From contig JBFLYK010000015.1 of the NCBI GenBank assembly GCA_040756995.1, positions 1 to 64,000 on the forward strand: 64,000 nt of DNA, read 5' to 3'. Each line of letters opens with the position of its first letter. The stretch's first letter is position 1. Below are positions 38,853-48,326 of this stretch, in pieces. Position numbers and translations under genes: made by a program. The stretch comes from BP-133 sp040756995 (GTDB lineage: Bacteria > Actinomycetota > Acidimicrobiia > IMCC26256 > BP-133). The notes beneath the pieces were generated by a model. That model made no database searches and had not been told where the DNA came from. It worked only from the letters and a program-made list of their open reading frames with translations.

Positions 38853-40802
38853 CTATCTGGCCACCGGTCCGTGGGGAAGGCGCACGGCGAAGCGGCTGCC
38901 GACCCCGAGCCGGCTGTCGCACCAGATGCGACCGCCGAGCAGCTCGACGAGGCGGCGGCAGGTGTACAGGCCGATGCCCGCTCCCTGGCGGACGGGCGAG
39001 CCGTCGAGCGGGTGGTACCGCTCGAAGAGCCCGGGGATGTCGCCGGAGAAGATGCCCGGCCCGGCGTCGATCACGGCGATCTCGAACGACTCGCCCCGGT
39101 CGGCGATCTCGACCGTGACCGGTCCGTCGGAGTACCGCAGCGCGTTGTCGATCAGCGGGTCGAGGACCCGCTCCAGCAGCCGGCGGTCGGTCACGGCGGT
39201 GAGCCGGCCGGGTCCCGTGACCCGGAGGTCCCGCCCGGCGGTCGCCGGGAGTCCGACGCGGTGGGCGTCGAGGGCGGCGACGGCGACGGCGACGACATCG
39301 CAGGGCTCGGCCCGGACGGTGATGGCCGCCGGGTCGTGGCCGTTGGTCGCCGCCGGGGCCAGGAGAGCGAGCTGGTCGGCCACCGCTTCGAGGCGGGCCG
39401 CCTCGGCCAGGATGCCCTTGCGGGCGACATCCCAGTCGTTGGCGCTGGCCAGTCCTGCGCCGCCCGGGCCGGCCGAGGCGAGGCCGGTGATGGCGGCCAG
39501 CGGCGCCCGCAGCGCCCGGCCCAGGCCGGCCGCCAGGGCGTCGGTCTCCCGGGGAGCCAGGGCGGCGGCGCCGCCTCCCGGGCGGAGGAAGAGCACCCGC
39601 CCGCCGGCGCCGAGCGACCGGGCCGAGGCCACGAACCGCCGCGGCGCGGGCCGGCCGAGCACCACCTCCGACCCGTCGGCGAAGTCCGTGGTGCTGTCGC
39701 CGAGGAGCAGGCCTTCGAGGCCGGGGTGTCCCAACCGGCCCCGGGCCGGATGGCCGATCTCGAAGGAGTCCGATAGGGCGAACAGCTCGGCCGCGGCGGG
39801 ATTGAGGGCCCGGAACCGGCCCTCGACGTCGACGGCCAGCGCCGGATCCGCCAGGCCGTGCACCAGCGCGGTCAGCTGGTCGCCGGCCACGTCGGCGGCG
39901 GCCGCCGCCCGGACCGTCCGCAACCCGGCGGCGACCTGGGCCTGCAGCGCGCCCAGGGCCCGGCGACCGGCGGCGTCGGGTTCCTCGGCCACGAGCAGCA
40001 CCAGCGCGCCCGGCTCGCCGGCCACCAGCGGCAGCGAGACGGCGAGTTCGGCGCCGGCGGTCAGCAGGGCGACGACCGGATCGGTCGGGGCCACCACCGC
40101 CACGTCGGAGCCGGAGATCAGCCGGGTGAACGCCGGGTGCCGGCTGGCCGCCTCGAGCCGGTTCCGGTCGAGACCCCGCCAGCCCACGACCTCGACACCG
40201 CCCGGGCCGGTCGGCAGGCAGGCGAACCCCGCCCGGGCCCCGAAGCGGGCGGCACCCACGTCGAGGGCCGCGGCCACCAGCCGGTCGACGCTGACGGCCG
40301 CCGTGGCGATTCCCGCCAACGCCTCCGCCAGACCCAGGCCGCCGCCCGGGCCGTCCTCCGGCCCGCCGCCTTCGCCCGCGCCCCGGAGCACGCTGGCCGC
40401 GGGCCGGGCGGCCAGAGCCAGGGCGGCGCAATCGGCGACCGGCCCGAGAACGTCGGCCGGCACCGTCCGGCCGCCGGCCAGGGCACCGGCCACGGCCAGC
40501 CCGGCGACGACCGTCCCCTGGTGGCGGACCGGCACCGCCATCGCCGTCAGGCCCGGGTTCGGATCGGACCGCTGCACCGGCGACCCCGTCTCATAGGCCG
40601 CGGCGGCGGCCTCGAGCAGGACCTGGTGGGTCGACCCAATTGCCACAAGAGGAGTCATTTGCCCCTCTAACATCGCAGCTAACACCACATGGGAGGTTGC
40701 GGTGCGAGACAGGGCCTCCTGGGCAACCTCGCGGAGGACCCGCCCAGGGTCCACCCCTTGGGCGAGAGCGCGCACGATACTGGCGATGCCGTTGTCGGTC
40801 AT
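38853..40802 (-). CDS. Multi-domain sensor-kinase-like protein without phosphoacceptor His
   Basis: A 649-aa cytoplasmic protein with a GAF-like domain (1-130), a second GAF (155-300), a PAS-like domain (about 310-400) and a C-terminal HATPase: DPLIDNALRYS (N box), DAGPGI (G1), GLFERYHP (F) and GAGIGLYTCRRL (G2). The dimerisation segment reads GRALRAPLAAITGLAS where histidine kinases have SHELRTPL, so the phospho-accepting His is replaced by Arg. No response regulator is adjacent. It may act as an ATP-binding sensor or bind a partner kinase. Confidence 0.8.
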   Translation of the reverse strand: MTDNGIASIVRALAQGVDPGRVLREVAQEALSRTATSHVVLAAMLEGQMTPLVAIGSTHQVLLEAAAAAYETGSPVQRSDPNPGLTAMAVPVRHQGTVVAGLAVAGALAGGRTVPADVLGPVADCAALALAARPAASVLRGAGEGGGPEDGPGGGLGLAEALAGIATAAVSVDRLVAAALDVGAARFGARAGFACLPTGPGGVEVVGWRGLDRNRLEAASRHPAFTRLISGSDVAVVAPTDPVVALLTAGAELAVSLPLVAGEPGALVLLVAEEPDAAGRRALGALQAQVAAGLRTVRAAAAADVAGDQLTALVHGLADPALAVDVEGRFRALNPAAAELFALSDSFEIGHPARGRLGHPGLEGLLLGDSTTDFADGSEVVLGRPAPRRFVASARSLGAGGRVLFLRPGGGAAALAPRETDALAAGLGRALRAPLAAITGLASAGPGGAGLASANDWDVARKGILAEAARLEAVADQLALLAPAATNGHDPAAITVRAEPCDVVAVAVAALDAHRVGLPATAGRDLRVTGPGRLTAVTDRRLLERVLDPLIDNALRYSDGPVTVEIADRGESFEIAVIDAGPGIFSGDIPGLFERYHPLDGSPVRQGAGIGLYTCRRLVELLGGRIWCDSRLGVGSRFAVRLPHGPVAR

Positions 40803-40956
40803 TTGCGTCCAGAGCCCGTCGTTACTCGGAGGTATCGGCTGTGCCGGGGAGCGTCATGAGAGCGCTCGACCAACGTTCTTGGGATGAGCGCTCAAGCCCC
40901 GACCGGATTGCGCCGATGGGTTGGGCATGACTCAAAGGGGCCAAGGAGGACGAGGA

Positions 40957-41298
40957 ATGACCACCATCCGAGCGACCTGCCCGAGCTGCGGGGATGTGCG
41001 CCTGAAGGCTTCCGACGTCGTGGTGCGGGTGTGCGCCAACGACAACAAGGGGTCGTACTGCTTCCGCTGCCCGAGCTGCGGTCTCCGGGTGACGAAGTCG
41101 GCTGACTCCCGCATCGTCGACCTCCTCGCCAGCTCCGGCGTCAAGATGGACGTCTGGCACCTGCCCGCCGAGCTGTGGGAGCCCCGCCCGACCGGCGCCC
41201 CCGTCTCCTACGACGACCTCCTCGACTTCCACCTGATGCTGCAGGACGACAGCTGGTTCGAGCAGCTGGCGGAGCGCACTTCCGACGTCGAGAAGTAG
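40957..41298 (+). CDS. Zinc-ribbon protein of unknown function
   Basis: A 113-aa protein with two CxxC pairs, CPSCGDVRL and FRCPSCGLRV, forming one zinc ribbon (residues 8-54) with an extra Cys in RVCANDNKGSYCF, followed by an acidic helical half. AGGAGG lies 8 nt before ATG 40957. Function unknown; similar ribbons occur in actinobacterial proteins near tat and sigma-factor genes. It is followed by a large hairpin before tatA. Confidence 0.75.
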   Translation: MTTIRATCPSCGDVRLKASDVVVRVCANDNKGSYCFRCPSCGLRVTKSADSRIVDLLASSGVKMDVWHLPAELWEPRPTGAPVSYDDLLDFHLMLQDDSWFEQLAERTSDVEK

Positions 41299-41338
41299 TT
41301 CCCCTCGGGGTCCCCTCCCCGAGTCTCCCGGGCCTCAC

Positions 41339-41388
41339 ACCGCCTCCTCTTCAGGTACCCCGAGCAGGGTGCCCGTAGAGGAGGCGGT
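41339..41388. terminator. Hairpin upstream of tatA
   Basis: Perfect 12-bp arms (41339-41350, 41377-41388) with an inner 7-bp stem including one G-U pair, overlapping the -10 TAGTAT of tatA at 41388-41393. It is a terminator for the zinc-ribbon gene and may also affect tatA initiation. Confidence 0.55.
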
Positions 41389-41422
41389 AGTATTTCGGGG
41401 GTCATCGGGGGAGAAGGAAGCG

Positions 41423-41893
41423 ATGTTCAACCTGGGCCCATTCGAACTCTTGGCGATCTTCGTCGTCGCCCTTCTGGTCTTCGGGCCCGACAAGCTGCCG
41501 GAGATGGGTCGGCAGGTCGGGAAAGCGGTACGGGAGTTCCGCAAGTTCCAGGCCCACATGGAGAGCAACGTCCGCGAGGTGCTCGACCCCATCACGGGCC
41601 CCATCGTCTCCAACGGTCCCGTGGGGCCGCCGCCGACCAACGTCCGGGACAGCGGGACCGTGGCGGCCGAGGCCAAGGCCAACGTTCCCCGCTCGGCCAC
41701 CATCCAGAGCCCGGAGGCGACGGAGGACGAGGAGGCGGCGGCGCCCGGCTCCTACGGTTTCTACGCCCCGGTGGAACCTCCGGCTCCCGCCCCGCAGAAC
41801 GGGCCGGCGCCCGCCCCGGATGAGACGGCACCGCAGGCCCCGCCGGCGGAGGAGCCCCCGCCGGAGCGCCCCACCGACCCCGACCACCGGTAG
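41423..41893 (+). CDS. tatA: Twin-arginine translocase subunit TatA/B
   Basis: Pore-forming or adaptor subunit of the Tat exporter. The 156-aa protein has a short N-terminal membrane helix (residues 6-21), the hinge FGPDKLPEMGRQVGK and an amphipathic helix, then a Pro/Ala-rich acidic tail of 100 residues. The tail is long for TatA and more like TatB. ATG 41423 has GAAGGAAG upstream. tatC follows after 6 nt. Confidence 0.92.
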   Translation: MFNLGPFELLAIFVVALLVFGPDKLPEMGRQVGKAVREFRKFQAHMESNVREVLDPITGPIVSNGPVGPPPTNVRDSGTVAAEAKANVPRSATIQSPEATEDEEAAAPGSYGFYAPVEPPAPAPQNGPAPAPDETAPQAPPAEEPPPERPTDPDHR

Positions 41894-41899
41894 GCCCGC

Positions 41900-42688
41900 G
41901 TGGCCTGGAAGCTCGCGGACCGGCGCGCCGAGAAGAGCGAAAAGAAGAAGCTGAAGGCGGATCCCACGGCCACCATGTCGGTGGTCGACCACCTGCGGGA
42001 GCTGCGCGACCGCCTGGTCTTCTCGATGATCGCCGTGGCCCTCGGGGCGATGATCTGCTTCATCTTCTTCGAGCCGATCAGCGACCTGATGATCGAGCCC
42101 TATCGAAACGCCACGAAGACCCCTCTCTTGCCCAACGGGAAAGACCTCGTCTTCACGAGCCCCCTCGAGGCGTTCACGACGCGGATCAAGGTGGCGGCCT
42201 ATGGCGGGTTCGTCATCGCCTCGCCGGTCGTGTTCTTCCACCTCTGGCGTTTCATCACGCCCGGGCTGAACCCGAACGAGAAGCGGTACGCCTATCCGTT
42301 CGTGATCTCCTCGGTGATCCTCTTCGTCGGGGGATCACTGCTGGCCGTCGTGACGTTCCCGAAGGCCCTCGACTTCCTCATCCATGCCGGTGGGGAGAAC
42401 CTCGACCCGCTGCTGTCGGCGGGGAGTTACCTGACCCTCGCCTTCCTCATGGTCCTGTCCTTCGGCGTCGCCTTCGAGTTCCCGATCGTGATGATGTTCC
42501 TGCTCCTGGCCCGTGTCCTCAACACGCAGCAGTTGCGCAAGGTTCGGAAGTTCACGTTCCTCGGCCTCGTGATCTTCTGCGCCATCATCACGCCGAGCCA
42601 GGACCCGATCACGCTCTTCGCCATGGCGGTCCCGATGTACTTCCTGTACGAGGGCACGATCATCATCGGGCGGATCCTCAAGCGTTGA
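41900..42688 (+). CDS. tatC: Twin-arginine translocase subunit TatC
   Basis: Receptor for twin-arginine signal peptides, 262 aa, with six membrane helices. The N-terminal HLRELRDRLVFS motif and the periplasmic SPLEAFTTRIKVAAYGGFVIASP segment are family hallmarks. GTG 41900 is the start. The stop overlaps the TTG of the helicase gene (TTGA). Confidence 0.94.
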   Translation: MAWKLADRRAEKSEKKKLKADPTATMSVVDHLRELRDRLVFSMIAVALGAMICFIFFEPISDLMIEPYRNATKTPLLPNGKDLVFTSPLEAFTTRIKVAAYGGFVIASPVVFFHLWRFITPGLNPNEKRYAYPFVISSVILFVGGSLLAVVTFPKALDFLIHAGGENLDPLLSAGSYLTLAFLMVLSFGVAFEFPIVMMFLLLARVLNTQQLRKVRKFTFLGLVIFCAIITPSQDPITLFAMAVPMYFLYEGTIIIGRILKR

Positions 42689-45369
42689 CCTCGCTCCGGG
42701 CCGGCTTCGTGGAGTCCCGGGGGTTTCCCCTCGACGACTTCCAGGTCCGGGCCCTCGACGCTCTCGACGCCGGCCGGTCGGTGCTGGTGGCCGCTCCCAC
42801 CGGATCGGGGAAGACGGTGGTGGCGGAGTACGCCGTGGTCAAGGCGCTGGCCGAGGGGCGCAAGGTCTTCTACACGACGCCGCTCAAGGCCCTGTCGAAC
42901 CAGAAGTTCAACGACCTCGTCCGGGTGCACGGCGCGGAGCGGGTCGGCCTGCTCACCGGCGACAACTCCGTCAACGGGGAGGCGCCGGTCGTGGTCATGA
43001 CCACCGAGGTGCTCCGCAACATGATCTACGCCGCCTCGCCGACACTGGAGGGGCTGCGCTACGTCGTCCTCGACGAGGTCCACTACCTCCAGAACCCCTA
43101 CCGGGGGGCGGTGTGGGAGGAGGTCATCATCCACCTCCCGCCCGAGGTCGACCTGGTCTGCCTGTCGGCCACGGTGTCGAACGCCGAGGAGTTCGCCGAC
43201 TGGATCGAGACGGCGCGGGGCGAGACACAGGCGATCATCGAGGAGCGCCGGCCCGTCCGGCTGCAGCATCTCTACCTGGTCGGCGACCGCCATTCGGAGG
43301 ACGTCCACATCCTCCCGACGTTCGTAGAGGCGGAAGGGCCGGACGGGCTCATCGAACACCGGCCCAACCCGGAGGCGGCCCGGCTCGATTCCCGGAGCAG
43401 CCAGCGAGGTGGCCCGGCGGCGCGGGGCCGACCCCGCGGGCGGCTGTACACCCCCCGGCGGATCGAGACCGTCGAGCGGCTCGACGAGGAGGGGATGCTG
43501 CCGGCCATCTACTTCATCTTCAGCCGGGCGGGATGCGACCAGGCCGTCGACGCCTGCCTGGCGTCCGGGATGCGGCTGACCACGCCCGAGGAGCGCGAGC
43601 AGATCCGGGCCATCGCCGAAGCCCATCTCGAGAGCCTGTCCGACGCCGACCTCGAGCTGCTGGGCTACAGCGCCTGGATGGCCGGCCTCGAAGCGGGTTT
43701 CGCCGCTCACCACGCCGGCATGGTCCCGCCGATGAAGGAGGCGGTGGAGGAGGCGTTCACCGCCGGGCTCGTGAAGGTCGTCTTCGCCACCGAGACGCTG
43801 TCGCTGGGGATCAACATGCCGGCCCGGACGGTGGTCATCGAGAAGCTGTCGAAGTTCACCGGGGAACGCCACGAGTTCCTCACGCCCGGGGAGTACACGC
43901 AGCTCACCGGGCGGGCGGGGCGGCGGGGGATCGACGAGCTGGGCTACGCCGCGGTGCTGTGGAACCCCTACGTCCCCTTCGACCAGGTCGCCTCGCTGGC
44001 TTCGACCCGGTCCTACGCCCTGCAGTCCTCGTTCCGCCCGACCTACAACATGGCGGCCAACCTGGTCCGGCGCTACCCGGCCGACGAGGCCCACCACCTC
44101 CTCAACCTGTCGTTCGCCCAGTACGGCGCCGACAAGGAGATCGTGCGCCTCGAGCGGCACCTGGAGCGCAGCCGGGAGCTGCTGGCCAGCCACCGCCAGG
44201 CGGCCGAATGCGACCGGGGTGACGTCGAGGAGTACCGCTCCCTGCTGCGGAACCGGGCCGAACGCCGCCAGGCCGCCCGGGGCGGGGGAGCGGCCGGTTT
44301 CGAGGCGCTGAAGCCGGGGGACGTCATTGCCCGGCGGGGCGCCAAAGCCGTGGTGTTGCAACGGACCCGGGGCCGCGGCGACGAGACGAAGCTGCTCGTC
44401 CTCACCGCCGACCGGGGCGTGGTGCGCCTCGGCCCGACCGATTTCGCCGGGCCGGTGCGGGCCATCGGGGCCATCGAGCTGCCCCGGCCGTTCGCCCCCC
44501 GCAGCCCGGCCTTCCGCCGGGCGGTGGCCGACGCGCTCCGGGGTGTGAAGGTGCGGACCGACGGGCGGGGCAACGGAACCCGGGGCGGCGCCCGGGGCGA
44601 GGACGACGCCGCCGGCGAGGCCGACGCCGCCCGCCGGCACCCGGTGGCCTCCTGTCCCGATCTCGGCCTGCACCTGCGTTACGCCGAGCGGGCGGAGCGC
44701 CTGGCCCGCGACGTCGAACGGCTGGAGCGGCGGATCCGGGGCCGGACCGAGAGCCTGGCCCGCCAGTTCGACCGGGTGCTGCGGGTGCTCGACTCGTGGG
44801 GCTACGTCGAAGGCTGGCAACTGACCGACGCCGGGGAGATGCTGACCCGCCTCTATAGCGAGACGGACCTGCTGCTGGCCGAGTCGCTGCGGGAAGGACT
44901 GCTGGACGGCCTCGACGCGCCGTCGATGGCCGCAGTGTGCTCGGTCTTCTCCTACGAGTCGCGCGGTCCCGACCAGGTGGCGCCACACCGGGTGCGGTTC
45001 CCCAACCGGACGGTGCGGGACCGGGTGAACGAGATCGACCGGATCTGGCGGGACCTCAACGTGGTCGAGGACGAGGCCGGCCTGCCCGAGACCCGCCAGC
45101 CCGACCCCGGGTTCACCCCGGTGGCCCACGCCTGGGCGGCGGGGAAGGACCTGGAGGACGTGCTCCTCGACGAGGAGATGACCGGCGGCGACTTCGTCCG
45201 CAACGTGAAGCAGCTCATCGACCTGCTCCGCCAGGTCGGCGACGTGGCGCCGCGGCCGGAGACGGCGTCCGCCGCCCGGAAGGCCGCCGATGGGCTCTTC
45301 CGCGGTGTGGTGGCGGCATCCAGCACGGTCGGGTCGTCGGGCGGCGCCGCCGCCGGTGGGGCCCCGTGA
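42685..45369 (+). CDS. helY: Ski2-like DEAD/DEAH-box helicase HelY
   Basis: A large RNA/DNA helicase of the actinobacterial HelY type, 894 aa, found next to tatAC. Walker A APTGSGKT (37-44), DEVH (130-133), SATVSN motif III, the C-terminal helicase domain with HHAGM and GRAGRRG motif VI, then a beta-barrel insert around residues 520-640 with Gly/Ala-rich tracts, and a helical DSHCT-like end. TTG 42685 overlaps the tatC stop. Role in RNA turnover or repair is inferred from the family. Confidence 0.92.
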   Translation: MTSLRAGFVESRGFPLDDFQVRALDALDAGRSVLVAAPTGSGKTVVAEYAVVKALAEGRKVFYTTPLKALSNQKFNDLVRVHGAERVGLLTGDNSVNGEAPVVVMTTEVLRNMIYAASPTLEGLRYVVLDEVHYLQNPYRGAVWEEVIIHLPPEVDLVCLSATVSNAEEFADWIETARGETQAIIEERRPVRLQHLYLVGDRHSEDVHILPTFVEAEGPDGLIEHRPNPEAARLDSRSSQRGGPAARGRPRGRLYTPRRIETVERLDEEGMLPAIYFIFSRAGCDQAVDACLASGMRLTTPEEREQIRAIAEAHLESLSDADLELLGYSAWMAGLEAGFAAHHAGMVPPMKEAVEEAFTAGLVKVVFATETLSLGINMPARTVVIEKLSKFTGERHEFLTPGEYTQLTGRAGRRGIDELGYAAVLWNPYVPFDQVASLASTRSYALQSSFRPTYNMAANLVRRYPADEAHHLLNLSFAQYGADKEIVRLERHLERSRELLASHRQAAECDRGDVEEYRSLLRNRAERRQAARGGGAAGFEALKPGDVIARRGAKAVVLQRTRGRGDETKLLVLTADRGVVRLGPTDFAGPVRAIGAIELPRPFAPRSPAFRRAVADALRGVKVRTDGRGNGTRGGARGEDDAAGEADAARRHPVASCPDLGLHLRYAERAERLARDVERLERRIRGRTESLARQFDRVLRVLDSWGYVEGWQLTDAGEMLTRLYSETDLLLAESLREGLLDGLDAPSMAAVCSVFSYESRGPDQVAPHRVRFPNRTVRDRVNEIDRIWRDLNVVEDEAGLPETRQPDPGFTPVAHAWAAGKDLEDVLLDEEMTGGDFVRNVKQLIDLLRQVGDVAPRPETASAARKAADGLFRGVVAASSTVGSSGGAAAGGAP

Positions 45370-46049
45370 CCGGATCGGTCCGGCCCGGGCAGCCGTGGGG
45401 GACCGAGACCTCCGGCCCGCCGGACATCGAGGTGACCGGCGGCGATCGGCGGCTGGCCGCGGTGCTGGCCGCGGGCGTGACCGACCCACTGGTGCGCTTC
45501 GCCCCCGCCCCCGACTCCGACCTGGCGCCGGCCATCGGGCTCCTGGCCGGCGCACCCCCCAGCGGGCTGGCGCTGCCCCTCGACGTCCTCGACGTCGCGG
45601 CGGGGGAAGGAACGGACGGCGAGCGGCTGTGGGCGGTCAACAGCGTCGTCGTCGGCGTCGCCCCGGACCGGCTGCGGGCCTGGCACCGGCCCGCAGCTCT
45701 GGCGGTGGAGATCGACGGCGCCCCGGTCCCGGCCGGCAAGGCGACGTCGCTGGTGGTGATGAACGGCCAGTACCTCCGCCGCCTCGACGTGAGCCCCCGG
45801 GGCCATCCCGGCGACGGCGTCGCCGAGGCCCAGCTCTACGCCCTTCCGCCCGGCGCCCGCCGGGCCATGCGCACCCGGCTGGCCACCGGCGCCCATCTGC
45901 CCCACCCGGCCATCACGATCCGCCGCGCCCGCCGTGTTCTCGTGCGCGCCTCACGCCCGGCGGCCCTGGAAGTGGATGGCAGCCCGGCCGGCCAGATCAC
46001 CGCCGTGACGATCACGCTGCGCCCGGCGGCCTACCGCCTCCTGGTCTGA
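45366..46049 (+). CDS. DAG-kinase-like C-terminal domain protein lacking the catalytic domain
   Basis: A 227-aa protein that matches only the C-terminal beta-sandwich of YegS/diacylglycerol kinase enzymes: VVMNGQYLRRLDVSP, DGVAEAQLYALP and the end LEVDGSPAGQITAVTITLRPAAYRLLV. The catalytic DAGKc domain with its GGDGT motif is missing, and the first 80 residues show no nucleotide site. GTG 45366 overlaps the helY stop (GTGA). It may be a regulatory paralogue; function unknown. Confidence 0.65.
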   Translation: MTGSVRPGQPWGTETSGPPDIEVTGGDRRLAAVLAAGVTDPLVRFAPAPDSDLAPAIGLLAGAPPSGLALPLDVLDVAAGEGTDGERLWAVNSVVVGVAPDRLRAWHRPAALAVEIDGAPVPAGKATSLVVMNGQYLRRLDVSPRGHPGDGVAEAQLYALPPGARRAMRTRLATGAHLPHPAITIRRARRVLVRASRPAALEVDGSPAGQITAVTITLRPAAYRLLV

Positions 46050-46175
46050 GCTCACCGCGCCCCGGCCAGCGTCAGCGACAGCAAACGTTCGCTTTCCGCC
46101 GCCGCCGGAAAGAAGCAACGGAGAAGAACGGCGGGAACCCCGCCGGTTCGGACGAACACCGCCGAGGAGTGACGC

Positions 46176-48326
46176 TTGGTTGCCACCGGCTCTGTTCCGG
46201 ACGAGAGCTCCCGCCCCCTGGCGCGTCCGGTGTTGCGGGCGGTGCTCATCGCGCTCCTGTCGATCGTCCTCGGAGGCCCGCTGGCGGCGGGGACGGCGGT
46301 CGCCGCCTACGTCCTGCTTCCGTTGCCCGCCGCTCCGGCGGAGATGCGTCCGCTGCCGGTGGTCGAGCGGAGCCTCGTCTACGCCGCCGACGGCACCCTG
46401 ATCGGCGAGTTTCGCGACGCGGTGAGCCGGGTCCCGGTGTCCGCCGAGCAGATTCCCGGGACGATCAAGCGGGCCGTCGTCGCCGCCGAGGACCACAACT
46501 TCTACGGCCATTCGGGCATCGACTGGAAGAGCCTCACCCGGGCGGCCTGGAAGAACCTGCGGTCGGGCGACTTCCGGCAGGGCGGGTCCACGATCACGCA
46601 GCAGCTGGTGAAGAACCGCTACACCGAGGGGGCGCGAACGCTGCGGCGCAAGCTGCACGAGGCGTACCTCAGCGTTCAGGTCGAGCGGGTGCTCGACAAG
46701 GACGAGATCCTGGGCCGTTACCTGAACACGGTGTACTTCGGGGAATCCCTCTTCGGCGTGGCGGCCGCCGCCGAGTCCTATTTCCACAAGCCGCTCATGG
46801 AGGTCAACCTGTCCGAGGCGGCCCTGCTGGCCGGGATCATCCCGGCGCCCAGTCTGTTCTCGCCCCGTGTCGATCCCGAAGCCGCCGAGCGCAAGCGCCA
46901 GCGCGTCCTCGACGCCCTGGAGCGCCATGGCCTCGCCACCGGCCAGGAGGTGGCCGCGGCCCGGGCGGCTCGTCCGACGGTTCACCCGCCGCCCGCCCTG
47001 CAGTCTCCGTATCCCTACTTCCTCGACTACGTCCGTCACTATCTCCTGAAGGTCAAGGGCTACCCGGCCGAGCTCGTGTACGGCGGCGGCCTGCGGATCG
47101 AAACGAGCCTCGACCCGCGCCTCCAGCACGCCGCCGAGTTGGCCGTGAACCGGGCGCTGAACCGACCGGGCGACCCCGAAAGCTCCGTGGTGGCCGTCGA
47201 ACCGGGCACAGGGTTCGTGCGGGCCTTGACCGGAGGCCGGGATTGGTCGCGCTCGCAGGTGAACCTGGCCCTCGGCCGGCAGGGGGGCGGGGCCGGTCGG
47301 CAGGCCGGCTCGGCCTTCAAACCGTTCGTGCTGGCCCGCGCCCTCGACACCGGGATACCGGCGCAGCAGGTCTATCCCGCCCCCGCCCGCCTCCAACCCC
47401 CGGGCTTCGACCAGCCCATCGCCAACTACGGTCTTGCCGCCTACGGGCAGGCGGATCTGGTTGCCGCCACCCACCAGTCGATCAACACCGTCTACGCCCA
47501 ACTGATCACCCAGGTGGGGGTGAAGGAGACCGCCGAGCTGGCCCGGCGCCTCGGGGTCACCAGCATCGACTCCTCCCAGGCGCTCTACGGCAGCATCGCC
47601 CTCGGCTCCCACGAGGTTTCGCCGCTCGAGATGGCCTCGGCCTACGGGGTCTTCGCCGCTCGGGGATCGCATGTCGACCCCACTCCGGTCGTGCGGATCA
47701 CCCGCGGCCGCGAGGTCATCGAGGACAACACGGTGCCCGGCCGGGCTGAACCAGTGCTGGAGACCGGGGTGGCCGACACCGTCAACCAGATTCTGCGCGG
47801 GGTCATCACGTCGGGGACCGGCGCCCGGGCCAACATCGGCGTCCCCGCCGCGGGAAAGACAGGAACCTCGCAGAACTACGAGAACGCCTGGTTCGTCGGC
47901 TACACCCCGGCCCTCTCCACCGCCGTGTGGGTGGGCCATGCCGAAGGCAACGTCCCCATGCGGCGGATCCATGGCCTGCCGGCGGTGGCCGGCGGCACGA
48001 TACCGGCGCAGATCTGGCACGACTTCATGGCCGTCGCCCTGCGCGACGTGCCGCCCACCGATTTCGCCGCTCCCATCCCCATCGAGACGACGGCGGCGCG
48101 CCAACGGCGGGCCGAGCGCCTGGGGATGGATCCGGGCGCCGGTGAGCCGGGCACGCCCGTCATCCCGGTGGCGCCGCCGTACTACCCCGATCCGCCGCTC
48201 CCCGAGGCCGTTCCTCCGCCGCCCCGGACCGTCGGTCCTCCGCCGCCGGGAACCGTCAGTCCTCCGCGGCCCGGAATCGTGAGTCCTCCGCCGGCTGGAA
48301 CCGTCAGGAGTCCAGGAAGGCGTTGA
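46176..48326 (+). CDS. Class A penicillin-binding protein
   Basis: A bifunctional peptidoglycan synthase, 716 aa: a membrane helix (about residues 22-48), a GT51 glycosyltransferase with catalytic Glu105 in AAEDHNFY and GGSTITQQLVKN, and a transpeptidase with S379-AFK, SIN (ATHQSINTVY) and K561-TGTS. The C-terminus is proline-rich and carries four 24-bp repeats. TTG 46176 has GAGGAG 6 nt upstream. The gene converges on phaZ and their ends overlap by 23 nt. Confidence 0.93.
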   Translation: MVATGSVPDESSRPLARPVLRAVLIALLSIVLGGPLAAGTAVAAYVLLPLPAAPAEMRPLPVVERSLVYAADGTLIGEFRDAVSRVPVSAEQIPGTIKRAVVAAEDHNFYGHSGIDWKSLTRAAWKNLRSGDFRQGGSTITQQLVKNRYTEGARTLRRKLHEAYLSVQVERVLDKDEILGRYLNTVYFGESLFGVAAAAESYFHKPLMEVNLSEAALLAGIIPAPSLFSPRVDPEAAERKRQRVLDALERHGLATGQEVAAARAARPTVHPPPALQSPYPYFLDYVRHYLLKVKGYPAELVYGGGLRIETSLDPRLQHAAELAVNRALNRPGDPESSVVAVEPGTGFVRALTGGRDWSRSQVNLALGRQGGGAGRQAGSAFKPFVLARALDTGIPAQQVYPAPARLQPPGFDQPIANYGLAAYGQADLVAATHQSINTVYAQLITQVGVKETAELARRLGVTSIDSSQALYGSIALGSHEVSPLEMASAYGVFAARGSHVDPTPVVRITRGREVIEDNTVPGRAEPVLETGVADTVNQILRGVITSGTGARANIGVPAAGKTGTSQNYENAWFVGYTPALSTAVWVGHAEGNVPMRRIHGLPAVAGGTIPAQIWHDFMAVALRDVPPTDFAAPIPIETTAARQRRAERLGMDPGAGEPGTPVIPVAPPYYPDPPLPEAVPPPPRTVGPPPPGTVSPPRPGIVSPPPAGTVRSPGRR
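48213..48308 (+). repeat. Four tandem 24-bp repeats in the PBP tail
   Basis: Units start at 48213, 48237, 48261 and 48285. Each encodes about eight residues of PPPPGTVS type. They differ at a few bases each, so they are old enough to have diverged. Confidence 0.75.

Noticed and set aside
42427..45555. A minus-strand frame of about 1040 codons antisense to helY
   Set aside because: Composition is R, G, P and H-rich with no family motif, while the plus strand encodes a complete helicase.
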